64,000 bases of DNA, from positions 62,001-126,000 of the forward strand of contig CAVSQY010000009.1 in NCBI GenBank assembly GCA_963730285.1, read 5' to 3'. This DNA comes from JARDZU01 sp963730285 (GTDB taxonomy: Bacteria > Actinomycetota > Acidimicrobiia > Spongiisociales > ZC4RG35). Positions within the stretch are counted from its first letter, which is position 1. Each line of letters starts with the position of its first letter. Below are positions 48,966-56,956 of the stretch, in pieces. A program made the position numbers and the translations under genes. The notes beneath the pieces were generated by a model. That model was not told the DNA's origin. It saw only the letters and a program-made list of their open reading frames with translations, and searched no databases.

Positions 48966-49574
48966 ATGGACGAATCAAGCCTTCTCGCAACCCAACTCGG
49001 GCGGATGCGCTCTATGACCCGGCTATATCACGAGCGCTTCTTCTCCGATGTCCGCTTCGTCGGAATCTCCGTGATCGGCCTCGCCCTGATCGGCTGGTGG
49101 GGAGTTCGGGAGGCCCTTCTATTGATCCCATTCGTCGCCCTCGTGGGTGCAAATCAGACGGCGTTCGACGCCTCCTACCTCCTCTTCGCACGTCACTACG
49201 CGGCTCACTTGGAAAATCGGCTCAACGGCACGATCGGGACCGAGATCCTCGTGGGGGCCAAGCGGGAAGACACCTATCTGCTGTCACTCCGCTCGCGCAA
49301 AATCGTGGGAATCGGTCTGGGAACCGGTATGACCTGGTTCGGGTGGATGACCATGTTCTACACACTGCTCGGATTAGCGGCTTACCTGTTTGGCCTTGCT
49401 GCCGGGTGGGACACGTTGCGGAGCTTCGCCGGAGCGTGGAGCTTCCTCTACCTCACAACTCTCATCTCATGGCCATTTGCTCACGCCAGAGCCAGAAGGA
49501 TGGGTCCCATGAAACGTGGCTCAGGCGTTGGTGCCGTTGCGCATGGCAAACATACGCAAACGGCTGATTGCTGA
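48966..49574 (+). CDS. Integral membrane protein of unknown function (202 aa)
   Basis: ATG 48966 follows GGAGAAATAATGACCC. Two pairs of hydrophobic segments are seen: VGISVIGLALIGWWGVREAL with LIPFVALVGANQTAFDASYL, and IVGIGLGTGMTWFGWMTMFY with LLGLAAYLFGLAAG. A polar loop lies between. The last 30 residues are basic and overlap the convergent Thr-rich protein gene by 54 bases. No family recognised. Bases 48786-48965 upstream hold no other gene that I can see. Confidence 0.72.
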   Translation: MDESSLLATQLGRMRSMTRLYHERFFSDVRFVGISVIGLALIGWWGVREALLLIPFVALVGANQTAFDASYLLFARHYAAHLENRLNGTIGTEILVGAKREDTYLLSLRSRKIVGIGLGTGMTWFGWMTMFYTLLGLAAYLFGLAAGWDTLRSFAGAWSFLYLTTLISWPFAHARARRMGPMKRGSGVGAVAHGKHTQTADC

Positions 49575-50663
49575 CTCGAATTTGCGTCGCTCGACGCCGG
49601 TGACGATGGCCCAAGCAATGGTGAGCCCGAGCAGAATCATCCATGCCCATGACGACTGGATCACCTCGGTCGCCATAGCGAAGCTCACGTGGAAGTCAGT
49701 CTCTGTGAGGTCGGGCGAGGTGCTCTTGACCTTTCCAAAGATCTTGCCATCGAAGTTGGCCTGGAGCCCCCTCGCTGCGGCTCTGAGCCCGCTTGCTGCG
49801 GGAGGTCCCCCACTGGCGATGGCCACGACGGCCCCCTCGTCCCTCTGATCACTTCCGTCCTGGTCCGCCGCCACCGTGGTCGTAGTGGTGGTACTCGTCG
49901 TCGTGACATCTGACCCGGCCCGGACGCTGACCGTGGTCGTGGTGGTGGCCGGAGCCGTGGTGGTAGCGGCGGCGGGCGCGGTAGTCGATGTGGTGGCCGA
50001 CCTGGGATGGGTTGTGGTTGTAGTGGGAACCGTGATGGTGGTCGTGGAACTGGTGCTGGTTGGCTCCGTGACAGTTGTCGTCGTTGTGGTTGGCTCCGAT
50101 GTCGGCCCGGAGATCTCCACGTTGTCTATGTAGACCTGGCTTCCGGTGAGGAGTCCTGTGACCTTGAACCTGACGCCGAAACCCACACTCAGATACTCGC
50201 TCAGATCGAATACCTCATGATCGTCAAAACTCTCACTGAGTTGGTAGGTAGCGAGTGGTGTCCAGTTGCTCCCGTCGGTTGTCACCTGGACAAGGAGGTT
50301 CGAGCCCACCTCGAGCCCACCGGCCACGACGTTGAGGTCGAAGCAAAGCTCTCCTTCCCGGAAGAAGCTGAGGTCGGCCATCCTCCTGGCGCCTACGTTC
50401 GGCAAGACCGAGGCATCGATCAGCATGCATTTGCCCTCGACGCAGTAATCAGAGGAGACCACCTGGACGCTGCCCTTTTTGGAATCGCCGTCGTCGCCGA
50501 TCTCCTTCCACGGCGAAGGCCAAAGAATCGACCCGTCCGAGCCGGTCCACACGTCTCCGTCCTGGAACCTGTCGAGATAGTTGTCGTTTCCTGTCGTGGC
50601 CGATCCGACGATGGGCAGGCTCATCAACGCAACTACGGTCAGGAGCGTCAACAACCGTCTCAT
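49521..50663 (-). CDS. Membrane-anchored surface protein with Thr-rich stalk
   Basis: A 380-aa protein with a signal peptide (RRLLTLLTVVALMSLPIVGS). A beta-sandwich-like domain spans about residues 27-185 (SDYCVEGKCMLIDASVLP, FFREGELCFDLNVVAGG, VYIDNVEISGP). An 80-residue Thr/Ser/Val-rich stalk full of TTTTTT runs follows. A C-terminal transmembrane helix (SWAWMILLGLTIAWAIVTGV) and a basic tail (ERRKFESAISRLRMF) end it. Four Cys in the outer domain may pair. It overlaps the upstream histidine kinase gene by 4 bases, so it may give that kinase its outer sensing part. The arrangement parallels 8230-9945. Confidence 0.82.
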   Translation of the reverse strand: MRRLLTLLTVVALMSLPIVGSATTGNDNYLDRFQDGDVWTGSDGSILWPSPWKEIGDDGDSKKGSVQVVSSDYCVEGKCMLIDASVLPNVGARRMADLSFFREGELCFDLNVVAGGLEVGSNLLVQVTTDGSNWTPLATYQLSESFDDHEVFDLSEYLSVGFGVRFKVTGLLTGSQVYIDNVEISGPTSEPTTTTTTVTEPTSTSSTTTITVPTTTTTHPRSATTSTTAPAAATTTAPATTTTTVSVRAGSDVTTTSTTTTTTVAADQDGSDQRDEGAVVAIASGGPPAASGLRAAARGLQANFDGKIFGKVKSTSPDLTETDFHVSFAMATEVIQSSWAWMILLGLTIAWAIVTGVERRKFESAISRLRMFAMRNGTNA

Positions 50664-52069
50664 GCCGACAGCGCCCGGATCATCTGTGCGACATCGACCG
50701 GTTCCCTCTCTCGCTCGCGCCGATCCGCCAATTCGTGGCCTTCTGCCAGGGGAAGTGTGACGGTGAAGTAGCTCTTCTGGAGGAACCTCTGATAGCTCAG
50801 CTTTCCACCGAGCAACTCTGTGATGCGGGCCGCCACACCAAGCCCCAACCCGAGCGTCCCGGTCATCAGGGTCGCTGCGCCATTGTGGATGAAGGTGTCA
50901 AAGAGACTCTCGAGGCGGTCATCCGGCACACCGCCACCGTTGTCCCAAACCTCGATGTCGACGACGCCATCACCAGTTGAGATCTCTAGGCCGACCTCGG
51001 GGCCACCGTGGGTGGCGGCATTGGACAGCAGGTTGACCAATACATGGCGAAGTCGAGCAGCATCTGTGCTGACCAGGGCGTCCTGACCGGACCTCTTCAC
51101 ATGCAGACCCGCCTTTTCGAACGGGGCCACAGCCGATGCGATCACCTCACTGACCCTGGTCTCGTGAGCCTCGATCTTCAGGCCAGAGCTCTCCAACCGG
51201 GCCGCGGCAAGGAGGTCGTCAACCATCCGGCTCATCTCCGATGCCTCGTTGGCGATGATGTTTGACATCTCCGCCATCTGCTCGGCATCGACCGAGGAGC
51301 CGTCGCTCATGATCTCGGCAAATCCGTATATCGAAGTGAGAGGGGTCTTCAGCTCATGGGAGAGACCGGCGATGAACTCGTCCTTCGCCCTGCCTATTGC
51401 CTTCTGCGCCTCCAACTCGACATCGATCTTGAGACGCATCTCTCGGACCTGGCGACGGGCAATGGATCGGTAGATCACCACGGCGGCGGCCGGGATGGCG
51501 ATGGTGAGAAAGAACTTGACGAAAGCCGTCGCTCGGGCGGCACCGGCGGTGTTGGCCTCGATCTGAGCTTGAATGGCGTCTTGTTCGGCCTGCAATGACG
51601 CCGAGAGCTCCACGTAGAAGCTCTCCATGTCCGTCATCATGATTGCCTTGGCCTCGGTCACGGCATCAGCTTCGAGATCTCCAATGACGACCCGGGCGGA
51701 ATCGAGGAATTTGCTGAGCGAATCCGCCGACAAGCTGGAATCACTGGAACGAGCCAGCTGTTCGAGGCTGGCAAGCGAATCTTTGGCCTCACTCATGGCG
51801 GCATCGAGGTCATCGACCGTGGCCAGCCCTGCCGCTTCCAACTCGGCAAAGGTGGTGGCCTGGGCGAGGGCGGCACGAGTGAGCGCCGATGTGCCGGCGG
51901 TGGCGTTGGCCCAATGGAGGGCGGCCGCATTGTCGGCGACCTTGCTGGCCCCAACCGCGTTGGCAAAGGCGAGACCGACGACGAGCATCGTGAGGAGGAG
52001 CGTCGCGCCCAGGGCGACACCCAATGCCCGCCTTTGTCCTGCGGGCCGCGTCAGTCTCTCCGACCCCAT
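50660..52069 (-). CDS. Transmembrane sensor histidine kinase
   Basis: A 469-aa kinase with a first helix (ALGVALGATLLLTMLVVGLA), an outer helical domain of about 140 residues (Ala/Ser/Leu-rich, coiled), and a second helix (FVKFFLTIAIPAAAVVIYRS). HisKA follows (FIAGLSHELKTPLTSIYGFA with the phospho-His) and HATPase_c (N box RHVLVNLLSNAATHGGPEVG, G1 VWDNGGGVPDDRLE, G2 GTLGLGLGVAARITELLGGK). ATG 52069 is used; a GTG two codons earlier is possible. No response regulator is adjacent. The co-transcribed neighbour is a surface protein. Confidence 0.9.
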   Translation of the reverse strand: MGSERLTRPAGQRRALGVALGATLLLTMLVVGLAFANAVGASKVADNAAALHWANATAGTSALTRAALAQATTFAELEAAGLATVDDLDAAMSEAKDSLASLEQLARSSDSSLSADSLSKFLDSARVVIGDLEADAVTEAKAIMMTDMESFYVELSASLQAEQDAIQAQIEANTAGAARATAFVKFFLTIAIPAAAVVIYRSIARRQVREMRLKIDVELEAQKAIGRAKDEFIAGLSHELKTPLTSIYGFAEIMSDGSSVDAEQMAEMSNIIANEASEMSRMVDDLLAAARLESSGLKIEAHETRVSEVIASAVAPFEKAGLHVKRSGQDALVSTDAARLRHVLVNLLSNAATHGGPEVGLEISTGDGVVDIEVWDNGGGVPDDRLESLFDTFIHNGAATLMTGTLGLGLGVAARITELLGGKLSYQRFLQKSYFTVTLPLAEGHELADRREREREPVDVAQMIRALSA

Positions 52070-52201
52070 ACACACTCATCGGCGCTTCCGATGACGTTTC
52101 TCGATAGGACTGACGCGTCATTGACCTGACGGCATTTGGCGCTAGGCGGCCTCACTTGCCCCGGCCAGCAGCGACATGGGGAAGTTCAGCGTGCCTGAGT
52201 A

Positions 52202-52996
52202 TCAGGAGCTCGCCCGCGGCCAGGCTTCGGCAGCCTCACCCACGAGCGAATCGAATTTGAGACCCATGAGCACGACGCCGGCCGCCCCGGCGTCGCGGGC
52301 CCGGCGTTCCATCTCGGCTGTGTGCTCCCACGCAAGCTTCCTGGCGACATCGGGTGAGAGCTCGGCAAGCCGCGCCTTGAGGCTTTTGGTCACATCGACA
52401 GCTCCAATCGCCTCCATCTGCTCCACCCAGCCGGCGCTGAAAGGCGGGATGATCATGAGGAAGACGGGTGGATCGCCGGCCCTCAGCTTGAGTCGAGCAA
52501 GGTTGGGCTCGACGGTGTCGGGGTCTAGGACCGGCCCTGTAACGAAGAACTGCGTCCCCAACTCGATCCTCCGCCTGAATTGCCACTCTCTGAACCTTGT
52601 TGGCATCCCCACCTCGAAGTTGGGGAGGTCGTGTTTCAACTCGTCGAAGTGCTCGACGATCTCGTAGTGGTGGGCCATGTGATCGATGTGGGGAACCGTG
52701 TCCCCGACCACCACCAGGAATGAGTCGACCCCGTTTCCCAGAGCCCCCCTGACCTCGCTCTCGATAGCGAGGATGTTGCGGTCGCGGGTGGACACCACCA
52801 CGGTCGGGTGCACGTCTGGGGTGTCGTGTGTGATCCTGGCTGAGAAGGCATAAGGCGAAACCCTGATCCGGCCAAACACATTGTCCGTAACCAGCACATG
52901 GCTCCAGGCCGGGGATAGCGCTTTGTGCCGGGGACTGGGCAGCTCTGGTGGGTTGACCTCAGCGATTCGCAACCATTGTTCGCTGTCAGACAGCAT
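52202..52996 (-). CDS. Methylenetetrahydrofolate reductase-like protein, coupled to metH
   Basis: A 264-aa protein related to the methylenetetrahydrofolate reductase barrel, somewhat shorter than MetF (about 290-300). RIAEVNPPELPSPRHK could be the conserved Glu-containing first strand, and DRNILAIESEVRGALGNGVD with SFLVVVGDTVPH the GD-containing strand. FFVTGPVLDPDTVEPNLARL and FLMIIPPFSAGWVEQMEAIG follow. The usual FEFFPP motif is not seen, so its exact substrate is uncertain. ATG 52996 overlaps the metH stop by 11 bases, consistent with supplying 5-methyl-tetrahydrofolate to MetH. Confidence 0.75.
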   Translation of the reverse strand: MLSDSEQWLRIAEVNPPELPSPRHKALSPAWSHVLVTDNVFGRIRVSPYAFSARITHDTPDVHPTVVVSTRDRNILAIESEVRGALGNGVDSFLVVVGDTVPHIDHMAHHYEIVEHFDELKHDLPNFEVGMPTRFREWQFRRRIELGTQFFVTGPVLDPDTVEPNLARLKLRAGDPPVFLMIIPPFSAGWVEQMEAIGAVDVTKSLKARLAELSPDVARKLAWEHTAEMERRARDAGAAGVVLMGLKFDSLVGEAAEAWPRASS

Positions 52997-55900
52997 CCCT
53001 TGTCTCCTTTGGCTTTCGGGCCACGAAATACTTGGCCTGCGGGTGATGGCAGATGATGGCGGAGGTCGTCTGCTCCGGTTGATACTGATATGAAGTCTCC
53101 TCGCCAACAGTGATGGCGATTCGATCGGCGCCCAGGAGGAAAGCGACCTTCTCGTTGTCCTCGAGGTCGGGGCACGCCGGATAGCCCCAGGAGTAACGCC
53201 CACCCCTGTATTGCTGGCGAAATAGACCGAGCAGCGAAGGGCCGTCCTCGGATGCGAAGCCCCACTCCTCGCGGATGCGATGGTGCCAGTACTCGGCCAA
53301 GGCCTCTGTCATCTCGACGCCCAGACCATGGAGCAACAGGTAGTCGCTGTAACGGTCCTGATCAAAGAGCTCCTTGGTCTGCTCCGAGATCCTCGACCCC
53401 ATCGTCACGATGTGGAAAGCGGCGTAATCGAGCTGCTGTCCCACCGGTCGGAAGAAATCGGCGATGCAAAGATACGGCTCTTCTTGCTGCCTGGGAAACT
53501 TGAACCTCGTCCTCTCGGTGGTCGCACTCTCGTCATCCCAGATCACCAGGTCGTCGCCGTCTGCATTGGCCGGGAAGTATCCGTAGACGACCTTGGGATG
53601 GAGCAGGTCCTGGGCCCGGGCCTTGGCCACCTGCTCGCGTAGCAGCGGCTTGAGCCTCTCCTTGAAAGCCGGGTCCTTCTCGTCTTTTTCCGGGCGGTAT
53701 TGCCACTGATTGCGGAACAGGGCGGTGAGATTCAGATAAGGAGTGATCTCATCGATAGCCACACCGCGCACGACACGAGACCCGACGAAAGGCGGGGTGA
53801 AGATCTGGTTGTCCGTCTTGACCTCTGGCGATCGCTCCGGGATTGGGGCGCCAATCTCGGCCGGGGTGGGCCGCGCCCTTGGCGTCGTCGGGGCCGGAGC
53901 CGGCTCGCCCGACACGATCCGACCCATCGCTTCCAGTCCGGTGAAAGCGTTCTTCCCGTAATACAAAGGCCCCCGGTACCGGGTGCGAAGGTCGGACTCC
54001 ACATAGCTCCTCGTGAGTGCCGCACCCCCGAGAAGGACCGGGACCTCGCCCAATCCCCGTCGCTCCAACTCGTCGAGGTTGTCCCTCATGATCAACGTGC
54101 TCTTGACCAAGAGCCCGCTCATACCGATCGCATCGGCTGATGCCTCCTCGAAAGCCGCAATCATCTCGGATATCCCCACCTTGATGCCGAGGTTGTGCAC
54201 CTCGTAGCCGTTGTTGGTGAGGATGATGTCGACGAGGTTTTTTCCAATGTCGTGGACGTCACCCGACACCGTCGCCAGCACGATCTTCCCCTTGGTCGAC
54301 CCCTGAGCCTTCTCCATGAGGGGCTCGAGATGGGAGACCGCTCTTTTCATGGTCTCAGCCGACTTCAAGACGAAGGGGAGCTGCATCTCACCGCTGGCAA
54401 AGAGATCCCCAACGGTCTTCATCCCGCTGAGCAGATACTCGTTGATTATGTCGAGCGGGCTGTTGCCTTCACCAAGGGCGATATCGAGATCCTCGAGGAT
54501 GTTCTTCTGATCTCCCTCGACTATCCGCTGCGCCAGCCGCTCCCCGACCGCCATGTCGTCGTATCGGGTCTCCTCGCGCTCGATGGTTGCGACGTCGGCG
54601 AACAACTCGAGGATCTTCTCCAACGGGTCATACCCCTCCGACCGACGGTCATAGATCAGGTCGAGACAGGCCGTCCGCTGCTCCGGCTCGATGCGGTTCA
54701 AAGGCTCGATCTTCCCGGCGTGGACGATGGCCGCGTCGAGACCCGCCTCGACGGCCTCATGAAGGAAGACCGAGTTGAGAACTCGACGAGCGGCAGGATT
54801 GAGCCCGAAGGACACATTGGAAACGCCGAGCACGGTACGGACTCCGGGCAAGTCCTCTTTGATGGCGCGTATCGCATCCAAGGTGGCCATCCCGTCCTTG
54901 CGGAGGTCATCCCCGCCTGTGGTCAATGGGAAGGTCAGAGCGTCAAAGATCAGATCATCAGACTCCAGCCCATAGCGATCGACCGCCAGATCATGGATCC
55001 GGCGGGCAACCCTCATCTTCCACTCCAGGGTGCGTGCCTGGCCCTCTTCGTCGATGAGGAGGCAGATAACCGCCGCACCGTGCTTGCGGGCGAGTTGAAA
55101 GACGCGATCGGCACGTGACCCCGGCCCGTCGCCATCCTCTAGATTCGCGCTATTGAGGACACTGCGCCCCCCCAGGTGCTCGAGGCCAGCCTCCATCACC
55201 TCGGGCTCGGTCGAATCGAGCACGACAGGGGCTGCGACGTCGGTGGCGAACGACGATGCCAAACGGACCATGTCGGCGACGCCGTCGCGGCCCACGTAGT
55301 CCACACTCAAGTCGACCAGATGGGCACCTTCCCGCACCTGATCCTGGCCAATGGCAATGCAGGACTCGATATCGCCTGCCAAAAGGGCCTCGCGAAATGC
55401 ACGCGATCCATTGGCGTTGGCCCGCTCCCCGATGATGGTGAACGAGGTGTCCTGATCGAGGCTGACCGGGCTGTAGATCGACGAGACGGAGGGAACCGGA
55501 TCGGGATGGCGCTCCAATGCCGGGATCGGACGCACCCTCTTGACCACGGCATCGAGGTGTGCCGTGGTCGTGCCGCAGCACCCGCCTATGACGCCCACAC
55601 CCATCTCGGACACAAAATCAGCCAGGTTGTCGGCCAGATCCTCGGGGCCGAGGTCATAGACCATGGCGCCGTCCTCCACATGAGGCAGCCCTGCATTGGG
55701 AATCGCCGACACGACTGCCCTCGAATGACGCGTCAAGTAGCGAAGCGGCTCGTACATCTCGGCGGGGCCGGTGGCGCAATTGAGACCGATGACGTCGGGA
55801 TGGAGCGATTCGAGGCTGGACAAGGCCGCACCGATTTCAGTGCCGGGGAGCATGCGGCCTGTGAGCTCTATGGTGACCTGGGTCTGTAGCGGGAGCTCGA

Positions 55901-56450
55901 CGCCGGCTCGCCTCATCGCACGTCGTGCTCCCTCGATTGCAGCTTTGGCTCCGAGGAGGTCGAACTGGGTCTCCACGACAAGCAGATCGACCCCACCATC
56001 GATCAGACCTGCCGCTTCAACCTCGTACGCCTCGACCAGCGCCCCATATGTGACCTGACCCAGGGTGGCGAATTTGGTGCCAGGACCGATAGAGCCGGCA
56101 ACGAATCGCGGCTTGCTGTCGTTGCGGACGTAGTCGTCAACCGTCTCCCGTGCCAGCTGCGCACCAGTTGCAGCGATCTCGTATGACCGTGACTCGAGCC
56201 CATATTCACCGAGGGGGATGGCGAACGCACCAAATGTGTTGGTCTCGACCACATCGACACCGACATCGAGGAAAGAGCGATGCAGATCCCGGATAACATC
56301 GGGCCGGGTCAGGTTGAGCAGCTCGTTGCAGCCTTCGAGCGACTCTCCCCCGAAGTCGTCGGCCGTAAGCCCGATGGTCTGGAGGTTGGTGCCGGTTGCG
56401 CCATCGAAGATGACAACACCCTCGGCAATGGCAGTTAGGTAATCAGCCAT
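52986..56450 (-). CDS. metH: Cobalamin-dependent methionine synthase
   Basis: A 1154-aa enzyme that methylates homocysteine from 5-methyl-tetrahydrofolate through B12. The homocysteine domain opens with FDGATGTNLQTIGLT and has zinc Cys in IGLNCATGPAEM and VIGGCCGTTTAHLD. The pterin domain has FTIIGERANANGSRAFREAL. The B12 domain has ATVSGDVHDIGKNLVDIILT with the cobalt His. The activation domain has SRYSW-like GRYSWGYPACPDLEDNEKV near the end. ATG 56450 must be the start, since an in-frame TGA lies 9 bases upstream. A 19-codon frame overlaps the start, and a SAM-I riboswitch lies before it. Downstream is a metF-like gene. Confidence 0.97.
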   Translation of the reverse strand: MADYLTAIAEGVVIFDGATGTNLQTIGLTADDFGGESLEGCNELLNLTRPDVIRDLHRSFLDVGVDVVETNTFGAFAIPLGEYGLESRSYEIAATGAQLARETVDDYVRNDSKPRFVAGSIGPGTKFATLGQVTYGALVEAYEVEAAGLIDGGVDLLVVETQFDLLGAKAAIEGARRAMRRAGVELPLQTQVTIELTGRMLPGTEIGAALSSLESLHPDVIGLNCATGPAEMYEPLRYLTRHSRAVVSAIPNAGLPHVEDGAMVYDLGPEDLADNLADFVSEMGVGVIGGCCGTTTAHLDAVVKRVRPIPALERHPDPVPSVSSIYSPVSLDQDTSFTIIGERANANGSRAFREALLAGDIESCIAIGQDQVREGAHLVDLSVDYVGRDGVADMVRLASSFATDVAAPVVLDSTEPEVMEAGLEHLGGRSVLNSANLEDGDGPGSRADRVFQLARKHGAAVICLLIDEEGQARTLEWKMRVARRIHDLAVDRYGLESDDLIFDALTFPLTTGGDDLRKDGMATLDAIRAIKEDLPGVRTVLGVSNVSFGLNPAARRVLNSVFLHEAVEAGLDAAIVHAGKIEPLNRIEPEQRTACLDLIYDRRSEGYDPLEKILELFADVATIEREETRYDDMAVGERLAQRIVEGDQKNILEDLDIALGEGNSPLDIINEYLLSGMKTVGDLFASGEMQLPFVLKSAETMKRAVSHLEPLMEKAQGSTKGKIVLATVSGDVHDIGKNLVDIILTNNGYEVHNLGIKVGISEMIAAFEEASADAIGMSGLLVKSTLIMRDNLDELERRGLGEVPVLLGGAALTRSYVESDLRTRYRGPLYYGKNAFTGLEAMGRIVSGEPAPAPTTPRARPTPAEIGAPIPERSPEVKTDNQIFTPPFVGSRVVRGVAIDEITPYLNLTALFRNQWQYRPEKDEKDPAFKERLKPLLREQVAKARAQDLLHPKVVYGYFPANADGDDLVIWDDESATTERTRFKFPRQQEEPYLCIADFFRPVGQQLDYAAFHIVTMGSRISEQTKELFDQDRYSDYLLLHGLGVEMTEALAEYWHHRIREEWGFASEDGPSLLGLFRQQYRGGRYSWGYPACPDLEDNEKVAFLLGADRIAITVGEETSYQYQPEQTTSAIICHHPQAKYFVARKPKETRDAV

Positions 56451-56502
56451 TGCCGATCACCGTCCTCATGACTTTTGATGAAGACCCCTCGGTCTCGCTC
56501 AC
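56443..56502 (-). CDS. 19-codon leader ORF overlapping the metH start
   Basis: GTG at 56502 follows AAGAGGAGTAGCCG, the best ribosome site in the metH leader. The frame reads MSETEGSSSKVMRTVIGNG and stops at TGA 56445-56443, 5 bases inside metH in another frame. Ribosomes ending here would be placed to restart at the metH ATG (56450). The GTG and its ribosome site are inside a possible sequestering helix below the SAM riboswitch. No homology is known; its role as a coupling ORF is inferred. Confidence 0.45.
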   Translation of the reverse strand: MSETEGSSSKVMRTVIGNG

Positions 56503-56550
56503 CGGCTACTCCTCTTGTTTCTTGCGAAACGCCTGAAGAGCGCCGGGAGC
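56497..56550 (-). promoter_or_regulatory. Possible ribosome-site sequestering helix of the metH riboswitch
   Basis: Downstream of the aptamer, GCTC-CCGGC-G-CTCTT (56550-56536) can pair with AAGAG-GAGTA-GCCGG-T-GAGC (56516-56497): 14 pairs interrupted by a small internal loop and one bulge. The second strand contains the AAGAGGAG ribosome site and the GTG of the leader ORF. No T-run or plain terminator is present between aptamer and metH, so control at translation is favoured. Drawn by eye only. Confidence 0.5.
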
Positions 56551-56565
56551 ACGAGGCTCCAGGCA

Positions 56566-56650
56566 ACTCATCGATCCAGGCATTGGCACCGCGCTTGCGC
56601 CGGTTGCCGCGGTTTCATCGGGCCTAGTCCCTCAACCGCTCTAGATGAGC
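56566..56650 (-). promoter_or_regulatory. SAM-I riboswitch (S-box) aptamer upstream of metH
   Basis: On the minus strand the order CTCATC-TAGAGCGGTTGAGGGA, GGCCCGATGAAACC, GCGGCAACC, GGTGCCAATGCC, GATGAG matches the S-box consensus. P1 forms from CTCATC (56649-56644) and GATGAG (56572-56567); the kink-turn GATGA and the GGCAACC element are exact. It should bind S-adenosylmethionine and lower metH expression when SAM is plentiful. A promoter candidate TTGCAA-N18-TAGCCT (56692-56663) lies just upstream on the same strand. Confidence 0.96.
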
Positions 56651-56709
56651 GCTTCGTTCCTCACAGGCTATTTGAGATGACGCTCTACTTGCAAGACCCG
56701 ATAGTCACG

Positions 56710-56738
56710 TTGACTTGTCACCCGGGAGCGGATACCTT
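56710..56738 (+). promoter_or_regulatory. Promoter of the hom attenuator leader
   Basis: TTGACT (56710-56715), 17 bases, TACCTT (56733-56738): the same hexamers and spacing as the metY promoter. Start of transcription is expected around 56745, only a few bases before the leader peptide ATG at 56748, so that peptide would be read from a nearly leaderless end. Confidence 0.75.
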
Positions 56739-56747
56739 GAATGGTTC

Positions 56748-56813
56748 ATGAGCACTGCTTGCATGACCACGTTGACGACCATGGCCGACCGGCCGTGCGA
56801 CTCGATCGTGTAG
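56748..56813 (+). CDS. Leader peptide of the hom attenuator, Thr/Met/Cys-rich (21 aa)
   Basis: The frame starts MSTACMTTLTTMADRPC and ends Ile-Val-TAG. It has five Thr, three Met (with the start), two Cys and one Ile, the amino acids made downstream of homoserine or feeding it. Codons TGC ATG, CCG TGC and the end GTG TAG are shared with the metY leader. The last Cys codon (56796-56798) falls in a possible antiterminator strand. This strongly suggests ribosome-mediated attenuation. Confidence 0.72.
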   Translation: MSTACMTTLTTMADRPCDSIV

Positions 56814-56838
56814 CAAGCACCACACACACGAAAGACGA

Positions 56839-56873
56839 GACCCGCACCGGCAACGAGGCGGGTCGTTTTCTTT
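56839..56873 (+). terminator. Attenuator terminator upstream of hom
   Basis: GACCCGC (56839-56845) pairs with GCGGGTC (56858-56864), with CG-GCAA-CG in the loop as in the metY terminator, followed by TTTTCTTT (56866-56873). A competing helix can form between GTGCG-A-CTCG (56795-56804) and CGAG-ACC-CGCAC (56836-56847), nine pairs, which would break the terminator. It lies 80 bases before the hom ATG. Confidence 0.8.
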
Positions 56874-56917
56874 CCGCCTCCGAGACGAAGCGCAGTCTCC
56901 TGACCCAGGAGAGCCAA

Positions 56918-56956
56918 ATGAGCAACACATCTGTCCCGAGAGCAGGACAGCCATGA
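56918..56956 (+). CDS. 12-codon mini-ORF coupled to the hom start
   Basis: ATG 56918 follows CCCAGGAGAGCCAA, a strong ribosome site. It encodes MSNTSVPRAGQP and stops at TGA overlapping the hom ATG (ATGA at 56953-56956). It may serve as a landing ORF to load ribosomes on hom, which has its own site AGGACAGCC. Not conserved by any evidence available here. Confidence 0.4.
   Translation: MSNTSVPRAGQP

Noticed and set aside
56741..56956. 71-codon frame through the hom leader, beginning ATG at 56741
   Set aside because: Its ATG lies just past the -10 hexamer, upstream of the expected start of transcription, and it runs through the terminator. The 21-aa frame from 56748 fits the attenuator better.
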